Source of the DNA: Patulibacter brassicae
Lineage (GTDB): Bacteria > Actinomycetota > Thermoleophilia > Solirubrobacterales > Solirubrobacteraceae
Direction: 5' to 3'
Assembly: GCF_033949425.1 (NCBI RefSeq)
Contig: NZ_JAXAVX010000009.1
Location: forward strand, 76,115 to 140,114
Length of the DNA: 64,000 bases
Under the pieces are notes generated by a model. The model ran no database searches and was not told the origin of the DNA. It worked only from the letters and a program-made list of their open reading frames with translations. This document shows positions 17,487 to 26,352 of the stretch, piece by piece; position 1 is the first letter of the stretch; each line of letters opens with the position of its first letter. Made by a program: the position numbers and the translations under genes.

Positions 17487-18098
17487 ATGCTGCGCCGCGC
17501 CGCCATCGTCTCCGTGCTGCTGGGCCTCGCCGTGCCCGTCGGCGCGAGCGCCTCGACGGCCGGCATCGACCTGCTGGAGCCCGACCGCGGCAACGAGACG
17601 CCGGCGACCGCCGAGCGGCTCGCCGTCGACCGCACCGTCGCCGGGCAGATCGTGCTCGGCCCGCCGGCGCACCGCGACGTGGACGTCCTCGTCGTGCGCG
17701 TGCGCCGCGGCGCGACCGTCACGGTCCGCCTGCGCCACCGCGGCGAGGTCGACCACCGGGCGCTCGGCCTCGGCGTCGCGACGGCCGCCGGGCCGGCGGC
17801 GCCGGTGCGGTGGCGCACCGTCGACGACGGGCGCGAGGTCGGCGTCCGGGTTCGCGTCCCGACGGGGCGGCTCGTGATCGCGCTGCGCTGCGCGGCCGGT
17901 CGCGCGTGCGACGGCGGCGGCGCGATCCCCTACGCGCTGCGGGTGGACCGGCCCGGGCGGCGCACGACGCTCGCGGCCGCGGCGGCGTCGACGAAGCCGG
18001 TCGCCGACGCGCCCGGAGGCCCGGCGGCGACCTCCGGCGGCGCCGCGCCGGGCGCGGTCGAGGCCGCGCCGGTCTCGGGCGGCGCGACGCCGCGCTGA
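17487..18098 (+). CDS. secreted protein of unknown function
   Basis: A 203-residue exported protein: signal peptide MLRRAAIVSVLLGLAVPVGASAS, then a beta-rich domain starting GIDLLEPDRGNETPATAERLAVDRTVAGQIVLGPPAHRDVDVL, and a low-complexity Ala/Pro/Gly tail of about 50 residues. The layout (acidic start, alternating hydrophobic strands) resembles a small pre-peptidase C-terminal or jelly-roll-like domain, but I cannot name it. The start is ATG 17487, because the in-frame upstream extension is non-protein-like. It is convergent with the SDR gene, 11 bases apart. Confidence 0.65.
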   Translation: MLRRAAIVSVLLGLAVPVGASASTAGIDLLEPDRGNETPATAERLAVDRTVAGQIVLGPPAHRDVDVLVVRVRRGATVTVRLRHRGEVDHRALGLGVATAAGPAAPVRWRTVDDGREVGVRVRVPTGRLVIALRCAAGRACDGGGAIPYALRVDRPGRRTTLAAAAASTKPVADAPGGPAATSGGAAPGAVEAAPVSGGATPR

Positions 18099-18109
18099 GC
18101 GCGCCGGAC

Positions 18110-18937
18110 TCAGCCGGTCATGCCGCCGAGCTGGCCGCCCGTGACGTGCAGCGTCTGGCCGTGGACGTAGTTCGACCACGGCGAGCAGAGGAAGAAGATC
18201 GCGCCGGCGGCCTCCTCGGGCGTGCCGGGGCGGCCGAGCGGCACGAGCAGCGGCGCGGCCTCGCGCAGCTCCTCCGGGATGCCGAGCTGGACCTGCTGGC
18301 CGTCGATCTCGGTGACGTTGGCGGCGTCCTTCGCGGCGGTGAGGCGCGTCTCGATCCAGCCGAAGGCGACCGCGTTGACGTTGACCTTGAACTGGCCCCA
18401 CTCCTTGGCCAGCGTCTTCGTCAGGCCGACGACGGCGGCCTTGCCGGCAGCGTAGTTCGCCTGCCCGGCATTGCCCATCGTGCCGGACATCGAGCTGACG
18501 TTCACGACCTTGCGGAAGACCTCGAGGCCCTCGGCGCGCTCGCGCTTGGCCGGCTCGCGCAGGTGCGGGGCAGCGGCGCGGAGCACCCGGAACGGGACGG
18601 TGACGTGGATGTCGAGCATCCGCTGCCACCAGTCGTCGCTGATCCGGTGGGCGGCGGCGTCGAGCGTGTAGCCGGCGTTGTTCACGACGACGTCGAGCTG
18701 CCCCCACGTGTCGATCGCGTGGGCGACGAGCGCGTCCGGCGCGCCGTCCTTCGTGAGGTCGCCGGCGAAGATCGTCGTCTCGCCGCCGATGTCGTCGGCC
18801 GCCTCCTGCGCCGCGTCGCGGTCGAGGTCGTTGACGACCACCCGGGCGCCGTGGCCCACGAGGAGCTCCGCCGTCGCCCGTCCGATGCCGCGGGCGGAGC
18901 CCGTGACGATCGCCACCTTGCCGTCGAGGACGCCCAT
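18110..18937 (-). CDS. short-chain dehydrogenase/reductase
   Basis: A 275-residue classical SDR. The cofactor motif is TGSARGIG, the NNAG motif is VVNNAGYTLDAA, and the catalytic Ser-Tyr-Lys is in VNVSSMSG and NYAAGKAAVVGLTK. The C-terminus ends GQTLHVTGGQLGGM, as in FabG-like 3-hydroxyacyl-CoA dehydrogenases. A GGAAGGA ribosome site precedes ATG 18937. It lies near two acyl-CoA dehydrogenases and an enoyl-CoA hydratase on the same strand or region, so oxidation of a 3-hydroxyacyl-CoA is a reasonable inference, but substrate is not shown by sequence. Confidence 0.92.
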   Translation of the reverse strand: MGVLDGKVAIVTGSARGIGRATAELLVGHGARVVVNDLDRDAAQEAADDIGGETTIFAGDLTKDGAPDALVAHAIDTWGQLDVVVNNAGYTLDAAAHRISDDWWQRMLDIHVTVPFRVLRAAAPHLREPAKRERAEGLEVFRKVVNVSSMSGTMGNAGQANYAAGKAAVVGLTKTLAKEWGQFKVNVNAVAFGWIETRLTAAKDAANVTEIDGQQVQLGIPEELREAAPLLVPLGRPGTPEEAAGAIFFLCSPWSNYVHGQTLHVTGGQLGGMTG

Positions 18938-19011
18938 GCCGTTCCTTCCGTCGTCGCCCGCGGCGGACCCGCGGTGGCGCGATCCTATGCTCCGCCCGAC
19001 CGCGGCGCCGG

Positions 19012-19437
19012 TCAGTCGCAGGCGGCGAGGCGCCCGACCCGGATGCCGTCCCGCCAGGGCTCGGTCGGCCCGTAGTAGGCGCCCTGCATCCAGAGACGGT
19101 CGGTGCTGCGCGCCTTGCGCAGCGTCGTCCGCAGGCGGCCGTCGGACCAGCCGTCGCGCGACTGCGTCGAGACCTGGTTGCGGTCGCTGCCCCGGGTGAT
19201 CACGGTCCAGACCCCGATGCCGTTCGCGACGGCCCGACGCCCGGACGACCGCGTGGCCTCGGACGTCGTGCGCACCCACCACGGGCCGTCGGTGCGGTGG
19301 CGCTCGACGCAGGCGTAGTGGGTGAAGGCGTCGCTGCGCACCGCGGTCCACGACCCGGGCGGCCGGGCGTCGGCGGCGGCCGGGGCCGCGAGCAGCGCGC
19401 CGAGCAGCAGGGGGAGGAGCGATCGAGCGGGGGACAC
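19012..19437 (-). CDS. small secreted protein of unknown function
   Basis: A 141-residue protein with a clean signal peptide (GTG start, MSPARSLLPLLLGALLAAPAAADA). The mature part has two cysteines, in HYACVERH and the C-terminal LAACD, which could form a disulphide. It also has many Trp and Tyr residues (WTAVRSDAFTHYACV, DGPWWVRTTSEATR), as in small extracellular beta proteins. No family recognised. It sits alone between the SDR and the first acyl-CoA dehydrogenase. Confidence 0.7.
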   Translation of the reverse strand: MSPARSLLPLLLGALLAAPAAADARPPGSWTAVRSDAFTHYACVERHRTDGPWWVRTTSEATRSSGRRAVANGIGVWTVITRGSDRNQVSTQSRDGWSDGRLRTTLRKARSTDRLWMQGAYYGPTEPWRDGIRVGRLAACD

Positions 19438-19513
19438 GGCCTGGATCGTAGGGCCGTGGCGCCGCGGCGAGCATGAGCATCGCGTGAGAGGGTGCCGCGG
19501 CGGCGGCGGACGC

Positions 19514-20797
19514 TCAGCAGCCCATGAGCCGACCGATGACGTCCTTCATGATCTCGTCGGTGCCGCCGCCGATCGGGCCCAGGCGCGCGTCGCGCCAGGC
19601 GCGCTCGAGGCCCTGCTCCTTCGTGTAGCCGGCGCCGCCGTGCAGCTGCAGGCAGCGGTCGATGACGTCGACGGCGGTCCGCTGGGTCTGGAGCTTCGCC
19701 ATCGAGACCTCGCGGATCACCTGCTCGCCCGCGACGTGCCGGCGCAGCGTCTCGTAGGTCAGGCTGCGCGCCGCCTCGATCTCCATCCCGATCTCGGCCA
19801 GCGCCCAGCGGGTGCCCTGGAAGTCGGCGATCCGGCGGCCGAACGCGCGCCGCTGCGCGACGTAGGCGCAGGTCTGCTCGAACGCGAGGTCCATGCCGGC
19901 CACCGCGCCGAGCGCCATCGAGAGCCGCTCCCAGCCGAAGTTGGCCATGATGAGCTTGAAGCCGCCGTGGAGCTCGCCGAGCAGGTGGTCCTCGGGCACG
20001 AAGACGTCCTGGAAGCTCACGAGGGCGGTGTCGGAGGCGTGCCAGCCGAGTTTCTCGATCGGGCTCGCGCTGATCCCGTCGCCGCGGTCGGCCCCGAGCA
20101 GCGCCGGATCGTCCTCGGCCCCCTCGGGCTCCGGCCCGCGTTCGACGACGAGGAACGAGATCCCGTCGTGGCCGCCGTCCTGCGTCGTCCTCACCGCGGT
20201 GACGTAGTGCTGCGCGCGCACGCCGCCGGTGATGAAGCACTTCTCGCCGTTGACCCGGAAGCCGCCCTCGACCCGCTCGGCGCGGGTCAGGATGCCGGCG
20301 ACGTCGCTCCCGGTCCCCGGCTCGGTGATGGCGAGCGCCGCGACGCGCTCGCCGCGCAGGACCGGCGGCACCCACCGCTCCTGCTGCTCGGGCGTGCCGA
20401 ACTTCAGGATCGGCGGCGTGGCGATCGTCGTCGGCGCGCTGAGCGCCGCGGCGAGGCCGCCGGAGCCCGAGCGGGCGATCTCCTCGGTCCAGATCGCGTC
20501 CGTCAGGTGGTCGCCGCCCTGCCCGCCCAGCTCGACGGGGTACGGGGTGGCGGCGAAGCCCGTCTCGCCGAGGCGGCGGAAGACGGAGGAGGGCACCCAC
20601 TCGGCGTCCTCCCACGCCTGAACGTGCGGGCGCAGCTCGCGCGTGACCCAGTCGCGGATCGATCGGCGCAGCGCATGGTGCTCCTCGCCGAAGAGGTGGT
20701 CCCAGCCCGCCGGGCCGCGGCCCTGCCCCACGAGCCCCGTCGACGCCGGATTCGCGTCCCCGCTCGCTCCCGGGGAGCGGCTGTCGGTCGTGCTCAT
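19514..20797 (-). CDS. acyl-CoA dehydrogenase, isovaleryl/long-chain type
   Basis: A 427-residue FAD-dependent acyl-CoA dehydrogenase. Typical motifs are AITEPGTGSDVAG, GEKCFITGG, the EKLGWHASDTA loop and the C-terminal LHGGAGYTKEQGLERAWRDARLGPIGGGTDEI. The usual Glu of the EGT motif is replaced (GGT). A Glu occurs instead at Glu290 in NFGWERL, the position used by isovaleryl-CoA and long-chain dehydrogenases. The start is ATG 20797, nine bases after the stop of the next dehydrogenase gene, so the two form an operon read leftward. The substrate could be branched or long acyl-CoA. Confidence 0.92.
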   Translation of the reverse strand: MSTTDSRSPGASGDANPASTGLVGQGRGPAGWDHLFGEEHHALRRSIRDWVTRELRPHVQAWEDAEWVPSSVFRRLGETGFAATPYPVELGGQGGDHLTDAIWTEEIARSGSGGLAAALSAPTTIATPPILKFGTPEQQERWVPPVLRGERVAALAITEPGTGSDVAGILTRAERVEGGFRVNGEKCFITGGVRAQHYVTAVRTTQDGGHDGISFLVVERGPEPEGAEDDPALLGADRGDGISASPIEKLGWHASDTALVSFQDVFVPEDHLLGELHGGFKLIMANFGWERLSMALGAVAGMDLAFEQTCAYVAQRRAFGRRIADFQGTRWALAEIGMEIEAARSLTYETLRRHVAGEQVIREVSMAKLQTQRTAVDVIDRCLQLHGGAGYTKEQGLERAWRDARLGPIGGGTDEIMKDVIGRLMGC

Positions 20798-20806
20798 CGT
20801 CGTCCC

Positions 20807-21991
<1,185 letters not shown>

Positions 21992-22094
21992 GCGGTGCTC
22001 TCTCTCCTCGGAACGGCGCACCGGCGCGCGTCTCCCCGCGGCGCCGGTGTCGGGGCGCGGTGCCGGTCGGCCCGTCCCCGAACGGGAAAGTAGC

Positions 22095-22189
22095 AGGTGC
22101 TACCTCCTACTTCGAGATGCGCCACGCGCGGACGATCCCCCGCATGCGCGAGGCGCCCGCTCGCGGCGCATCTCGAAGTAGGAGGTAGC
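22095..22189. promoter_or_regulatory. 25-bp perfect inverted repeat carrying a putative MerR-type operator
   Basis: Arms at 22099-22123 and 22165-22189 are perfect inverted copies separated by 41 bases, in the divergent region between an acyl-CoA dehydrogenase and an enoyl-CoA hydratase. Each arm contains GAAGTAGGAGGTAGC reading toward its own gene. The left one continues into ACCT, giving the dyad AGGT-AGC-ACCT, and a TACTTT -10-like box follows. The same core occurs at 26296 before the merR gene. Confidence 0.75.
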
Positions 22190-22317
22190 GTCGCCTGCCT
22201 CGCGTGGTGGATTCCCCTCCTCCGGCGGGACGGTCGGTGGCGTACGCACCGTTCGCCGGGACGCGAATGCGCGAGGATCGCCGCGACGTCCGTCGTTCCA
22301 GGCCCAGAGGGGGAGCC

Positions 22318-23115
22318 GTGTCCGAGAGCCAGACCACGCAGGAGCCGGTGCGCTACGTCGTCGCCGACGGGGTCGCGACGATCGCGCTCGATCAGCCCGA
22401 GACGCGCAACGCGCTGTCCGACGAGCTGCTCGACGCGCTGATCGCGGCGTTCGAGCGGGCGCGCGACGACGAGGAGGTGCGGGTCGTCGTCCTGACCTCG
22501 ACGCACGAGAAGGTCTTCTCGGCCGGCGGCAACCTCGCGGGGTTCGCCGAGCAGCTGCCGCTCGTGCACAAGTACCGGTCGATCGACCGCTTCCCGCGGC
22601 TGTTCCGGCTGATCCTCGACCTGCGCAAGCCGACGATCTGCCGGGCGAACGGGCACGTGCTCGCCGGGGCGCTCGGGCTGGCGCTGGCGTGCGACCTCAT
22701 CGTCGCCCACGAGGACGTCCAGTTCGGCACCCCGGAGATCAACGTCGGGGTCTTCCCGTTCATGATCATGGCGCTGATCTTCCGCAACGTCGGGCGCAAG
22801 AAGGCCACCGAGCTGCTGCTGCTGGGCGAGCGCGTCTCGGCGGCCGAGGCGGAGCGGATCGGGATCGTGAACCGCGTGGTCCCGGCGAGCGAGCTCGACG
22901 CGGCGGTCGACGCCTGGGCGACGAAGCTCGCGGCGAGCTCGCCGCTGCTCATGGGCCTGGGCAAGGACGCGATCAGCCGCTCGATGGACCAGGGGCTCGA
23001 CGACGCGCTGGACTTCCTGCGCGGCCAGCTCGCGCTCGCGTTCTCGACCGAGGACATCCAGGAGGGCGTGCGGGCGTTCTTCGAGAAGCGCGACCCGGAG
23101 TGGCGCGGCCGCTGA
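22318..23115 (+). CDS. enoyl-CoA hydratase/isomerase family protein
   Basis: A 265-residue crotonase-fold protein. The oxyanion-hole segments are KVFSAGGNLAGF and GHVLAGALGLALACDLIVAHE, and a catalytic Glu is kept in FGTPEINVG. The other hydratase Glu (in the usual GGGxEL) is replaced by Leu, so it may act as an isomerase or on an unusual substrate rather than as a classical hydratase. The C-terminal part has DAISRSMDQGLDDALDF. The start is GTG 22318 with a GAGGGGGA ribosome site. It is divergent from the acyl-CoA dehydrogenase operon, and both promoters carry the shared motif. Confidence 0.9.
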   Translation: MSESQTTQEPVRYVVADGVATIALDQPETRNALSDELLDALIAAFERARDDEEVRVVVLTSTHEKVFSAGGNLAGFAEQLPLVHKYRSIDRFPRLFRLILDLRKPTICRANGHVLAGALGLALACDLIVAHEDVQFGTPEINVGVFPFMIMALIFRNVGRKKATELLLLGERVSAAEAERIGIVNRVVPASELDAAVDAWATKLAASSPLLMGLGKDAISRSMDQGLDDALDFLRGQLALAFSTEDIQEGVRAFFEKRDPEWRGR

Positions 23116-23184
23116 GCCGCGAAGCGCCGCCCGGAGGGCGGCGCTTGCGACGTGCTCCCGCGGTGGACGGGTCCCCTGGGGCCC

Positions 23185-23343
23185 CGGCGGGACGTCCGCG
23201 CCCGGCCGAACCGTGCCCACGCGTCGTGACGGCCGATGCGCGGGCTGGGGGCCCGCCCCCAGAAGCCCCGGCGGTCACGGCGGGACGTCCGCGCCCGGCC
23301 GAACCGTGCCCACGCGTCGTGACGGCCGACGCGCGGGCTGGGG
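23185..23343. repeat. two direct copies of a 66-base unit
   Basis: A unit beginning CGGCGGGACGTCCGCGCCC occurs at 23185-23250 and again at 23278-23343, 93 bases apart, with one C/T difference seen. It fills most of the 244-base convergent gap between the hydratase and the RHH-like gene. No gene is visible in it. Confidence 0.85.
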
Positions 23344-23359
23344 CCCTCCCCCTTCTCCC

Positions 23360-24148
23360 TCAGAGTTCGAGGAAGGCGCCGCCGCGGACCATCTCCATCC
23401 GGGTGACGAGGCGCGCGGCGTCGTCGGCGTCGGACGGGAGGTGCGCGTCGAGCAGCGCGTTCACGAGGGTCGATCGGCGGACCGCCGCGACCTTGCCCGT
23501 CGCGCCGGCGACGACGTCGTCGAGGCCGTCGCGCAGCGCCTCCGGGATCCGCGCGTTGCGCTCCTCCCACGGCTGCTCGAGCGACTCGAGCCGCCGGCGC
23601 CGGTAGGCGCCGATCGTCCGGGCCGCGTCACCGCCGTCGGCCGGGAGGTGGAAGTGCAGCACCGCCGTGACGAGGGCGGCGAACGTCACCCGCGGCCCGG
23701 TGGCGGCGACGAGCGCGTCGGCGCGGGCCGACAGCTCGCGATCGAGGATCAGCGCGGTCTGCTTCGGCCGGCCGAGGAGGCGCCCGGGCTGCAGCGCCTC
23801 CCGGCCGAGGCCCGCCGCCCACGCCGGCAGGTCGCCGGGGGAGGCGGGCGTCGCCGGGGCGACCGGCTCGGGTGCGGCCGGCTCCGGCACCGCGGCCTCG
23901 GGGGCGGTCGTCGCCGGGGTCGCGGCTTCGGGCGTCGTCGGCTCGGGGGCCGGCTCCGCCGGCGCGGGGGCGGCCGGCGCCTCGTCGGCGATCGGCGCCA
24001 CGATCGTCGGCCGCCGCGTGGCCTTCGGCTTCGCGGACGGCACGACGGCGATCCGCGGCGCCTCGGGCTCGACGGCCGGGACGTCGGGCTCGGCCACGAG
24101 GTCCAGCGGGCCGCGCAGGCCGCTGGGGGAGAGCTTCAGGCGCGCCAT
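23360..24148 (-). CDS. tandem ribbon-helix-helix-like partner of ParA
   Basis: A 262-residue protein translated from an ATG overlapping the parA stop (TGATG). Residues 1-20 (MARLKLSPSGLRGPLDLV) are basic and conserved-looking. Residues 20-128 are a Pro/Ala/Glu linker. Residues 130-182 and 198-252 are two repeats of the same fold: compare ILDRELSARADALVAATG...HLPADGGDAAR with IPEALRDGLDDVVAGATG...HLPSDADDAAR. Each resembles a strand-helix-helix DNA-binding unit, so one chain could form a pseudo-dimer. The pairing with ParA suggests a centromere-binding or adaptor role. No named family was recognised, and the RHH reading is inference from pattern. Confidence 0.75.
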   Translation of the reverse strand: MARLKLSPSGLRGPLDLVAEPDVPAVEPEAPRIAVVPSAKPKATRRPTIVAPIADEAPAAPAPAEPAPEPTTPEAATPATTAPEAAVPEPAAPEPVAPATPASPGDLPAWAAGLGREALQPGRLLGRPKQTALILDRELSARADALVAATGPRVTFAALVTAVLHFHLPADGGDAARTIGAYRRRRLESLEQPWEERNARIPEALRDGLDDVVAGATGKVAAVRRSTLVNALLDAHLPSDADDAARLVTRMEMVRGGAFLEL

Positions 24149-24939
24149 CACGCCACCTCCGCCAGGGTCGCGGTCGGCGCGACGCTGCGCGCCTCGATCT
24201 CCCGGGCGAGCTCGCGGAAGGCCTGGGCGGCACGGCCGTCGGGCTTGCGCAGGACGAGCGGGATGCCCTCGGTCGTCGCGTCGTGGAAGCCCGAGCGCAT
24301 CGGGATCTCGGCGTCCAGGAGCGGCGCGTCGAGCGCGGGGAGCGCGTCGTTCAGCGTCTGGTACGTGTTGCGGCGCGGATCGACGTTGTTGCGCAGCAGG
24401 CCGAGCGTCGCGACGTCGACGCGCCGGCGGCGCAGCGTCGCGAGCGTCCGCAGCAGGGTCGCGGCGCCCTTGTAGGCGTTGCGGTCGATCATCGAGATCG
24501 GTACGAGCACCTCGTCGGCGGCGAGGAAGGCGTTGACCGTCAGGAGGCCGAGGTTCGGCGGGCAGTCGAGCAGCACGACGTCGTAGGTGCCCACGACCTC
24601 GTGCAGGGCCTCGGCGAGGAACTCCTCCCGCCGGACCTGCGAGACGAGGGTCAGCTCGACGTCGGCCATCCGGCCGTCGCCGGCGAGGAGGTCGACCCCC
24701 GGCGCGGCGTCGCGCAGCAGGGCGTCGGCGGCCTCGGCCTCGCCGAGGAACACGTCGGCGATCGTCGCCGGTGCCTCCTCGGGGGCGTGGCCGAGCATCG
24801 CGGTCGAGTCGAACTGCGGGTCGACGTCGACCACGAGGGTCGAGCGGCCGGCCTGGCCGAGGGCGACCGCGAGGTTCACGGTCACGGTGCTCTTGCCGGC
24901 GCCGCCCTTCTGGTTGGCGACGGCGATCACGCGGGTCAT
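24148..24939 (-). CDS. ParA family ATPase
   Basis: A 263-residue ParA/MinD-type ATPase. The deviant Walker A is KGGAGKST (residues 11-18), Walker A' is VVDVDPQFDST, and Walker B is VVLLDCPPNLG. There is no N-terminal DNA-binding domain, so it is like short (type Ib) partition ATPases and cargo-positioning ParAs. The start is ATG 24939; the in-frame upstream extension of more than 300 codons is low-complexity Arg/Gly/Pro and unlikely to be translated. It is coupled to the downstream tandem-RHH gene. It is not beside rnpA, gidB or a classical parB, so it is probably not the chromosomal parA. Confidence 0.92.
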   Translation of the reverse strand: MTRVIAVANQKGGAGKSTVTVNLAVALGQAGRSTLVVDVDPQFDSTAMLGHAPEEAPATIADVFLGEAEAADALLRDAAPGVDLLAGDGRMADVELTLVSQVRREEFLAEALHEVVGTYDVVLLDCPPNLGLLTVNAFLAADEVLVPISMIDRNAYKGAATLLRTLATLRRRRVDVATLGLLRNNVDPRRNTYQTLNDALPALDAPLLDAEIPMRSGFHDATTEGIPLVLRKPDGRAAQAFRELAREIEARSVAPTATLAEVA

Positions 24940-26190
24940 CGGGTGTGCGTCCTCATGGTCGGGGCGAAGGGCGGGGGCGACGGACCTCCGCGCGCCCGGA
25001 CCCTGGTCGTGGGGGAGTTCGTCCTCGGCGTCGCACCTCCTTCCCGGCGATCGCGCGATCGCCTCCCCGGCCGTCGGTCCCGCCGGTCGCGCCCGCGGCC
25101 CCGCGGTCGGGCGTCGCCTCGGGCGGCCGTCGCTGCGCGCCGCCGGCCGGTCCGTCGGGCGGTCGTTCCCGCGGACGTCCGTTCGCGCGCCGCGCCGGTC
25201 GTCGGGCCGGTCCGCCCTCCGGTCGGCCGGGCGGTCGTCGGACCGGGCGGCCGCCCGTGCGGCCGGCCGGCCGGCGTCGCGGTCCACCCCTCGGCGCTCC
25301 ACGCGACCGGCCCGGGGTCCGGGCGGCCGCCCGGTGCGCCGGTCGCGCGGCGACGCCGCCGGCCGCACGGTCGCGCGCCCCGTGGCGCGTGCGCCCCGTC
25401 GACCGCCCGGTCCGGCCGCCGGGCGGCCGGTCGCGCCCCCGGAGTCGCGGTCGTCGTCCCGCTCGCGTCCCCGCGCGGACGGTCGGATCGCCGCCCGGAC
25501 CCGCGTGCGGTCTCGCCGACGTCCCCGCACGCACGCGAGCACGGGCGCGGCCACCAGCGCGCGCCCTGCCACGCACGGGGCCGCGGCCGGGCGGCCGGCG
25601 GCGCGCCCGGCCGCCCGGCCACCCGTCGGTGGTCGCGGGCGCCGGCGCTGGCGCCGCCGCGCGCGGCGCGGCGCGCCGTCGCTCGTCCGCGCGTGCCGCG
25701 CGCCGGACCCGGACCCTCGCGGTCGCCCTCGCGCGGACCCTAGCTGCGCTCCTCGCGGCCGTCCGTGCCGCGCCCCGCGGCGGGAGCGCCGCCCGTCGCG
25801 GATCGGTGGCCGGGGGTCGCCGCTCCCGCCGGCGGAGGCCTCCCCGGCCCCGTTCACGGGACGCCGCAGGGCGTCCGCGCCCCGCATCCCGCCGTGGCGG
25901 CGCGCCCTCCCCCGGGGGACGGCCGTCTGGGCGCTGCGAGGGTGGGACGCGCGGCGCGAGGGCGCTCTCGGCGTCGCCCGGCTGCGGACGCGGATGCCCT
26001 TTTCGCGTCCCTCGCGACGGTCGGATCCCGCCGCGGCCGTCCTCGCGCCGCGCGTCGCCGCCAGGCGTCCCGTGTCCGTTCCGGGACCGCTCGGGACGCC
26101 GGCGGGAGCGCCGCGGGTCGTGGCGACGCGTCAGAATCCCGTCCGGTGGGCCCACGCGGGGGCCGAGCCGCCGGATCGCCGTGCCCGCGG
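24940..26190. other. 1.25 kb gene-free low-complexity GC tract
   Basis: The stretch upstream of parA has extreme GC content and no convincing gene. All minus-strand frames are open but encode only Arg/Gly/Pro/Ala runs. The hexamer CGGTCG and close variants (CCGGTCG, GCGGTCG, ACGGTCG) recur more than a dozen times between about 25080 and 25730, along with many GGCCGG/CGGCCG blocks. It may be a repeat-rich binding region for the neighbouring ParA system or simply expanded low-complexity sequence. Confidence 0.45.
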
Positions 26191-26191
26191 G

Positions 26192-26254
26192 CGATAAGGC
26201 GCGACACCTGGGGCTCGGGGCGAGATCCAGGTGGTCGTGTTCTGCCGCTTATCG
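26192..26254. repeat. long imperfect inverted repeat
   Basis: CGATAAG (26192-26198) and CGACACCTGG (26202-26211) are mirrored by CCAGGTGGTCG (26227-26237, one extra base) and CTTATCG (26248-26254). It would form a bulged cruciform or RNA stem about 100 bases upstream of the merR promoter motif. Confidence 0.6.
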
Positions 26255-26295
26255 ACAACCCAGGGGGTCGCGGGCGGCCCGTCGGCGCGTGACGG

Positions 26296-26314
26296 GAAGT
26301 AGGAGGTGGCACCT
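26296..26314 (+). promoter_or_regulatory. putative MerR autoregulatory site
   Basis: GAAGTAGGAGGTGGCACCT has the same 15-base core as the two arms at 22099-22189 and contains the dyad AGGTG-G-CACCT. A TACCCT -10-like box follows at 26334-26339 and the merR ATG is at 26353. Confidence 0.6.
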
Positions 26315-26352
26315 CTCGCTCGCGCTCGGGTTGTACCCTCGCCGACGAGGCG

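Noticed and set aside
14721..18707. Very long minus-strand open frame across several genes
   Set aside because: It is antisense to the esterase and glycerol kinase, which have clear motifs, and its product is Arg/Ala/Pro-rich with no domain. Long empty frames are expected at this GC content.
23185..23343. Insertion-sequence ends
   Set aside because: The two copies are direct, not inverted, lie 93 bases apart and enclose no transposase.
24940..25887. A 300-codon N-terminal extension of ParA, open in frame
   Set aside because: All minus-strand frames here are open and low-complexity. The family N-terminus starts cleanly at ATG 24939, so no translated extension is supported.
26248..26258. TTATCGACA as a DnaA box and replication origin
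   Set aside because: It is a single site with one mismatch to TTATCCACA, with no cluster and no dnaA, dnaN or AT-rich element nearby. It fits better as the arm of the inverted repeat.
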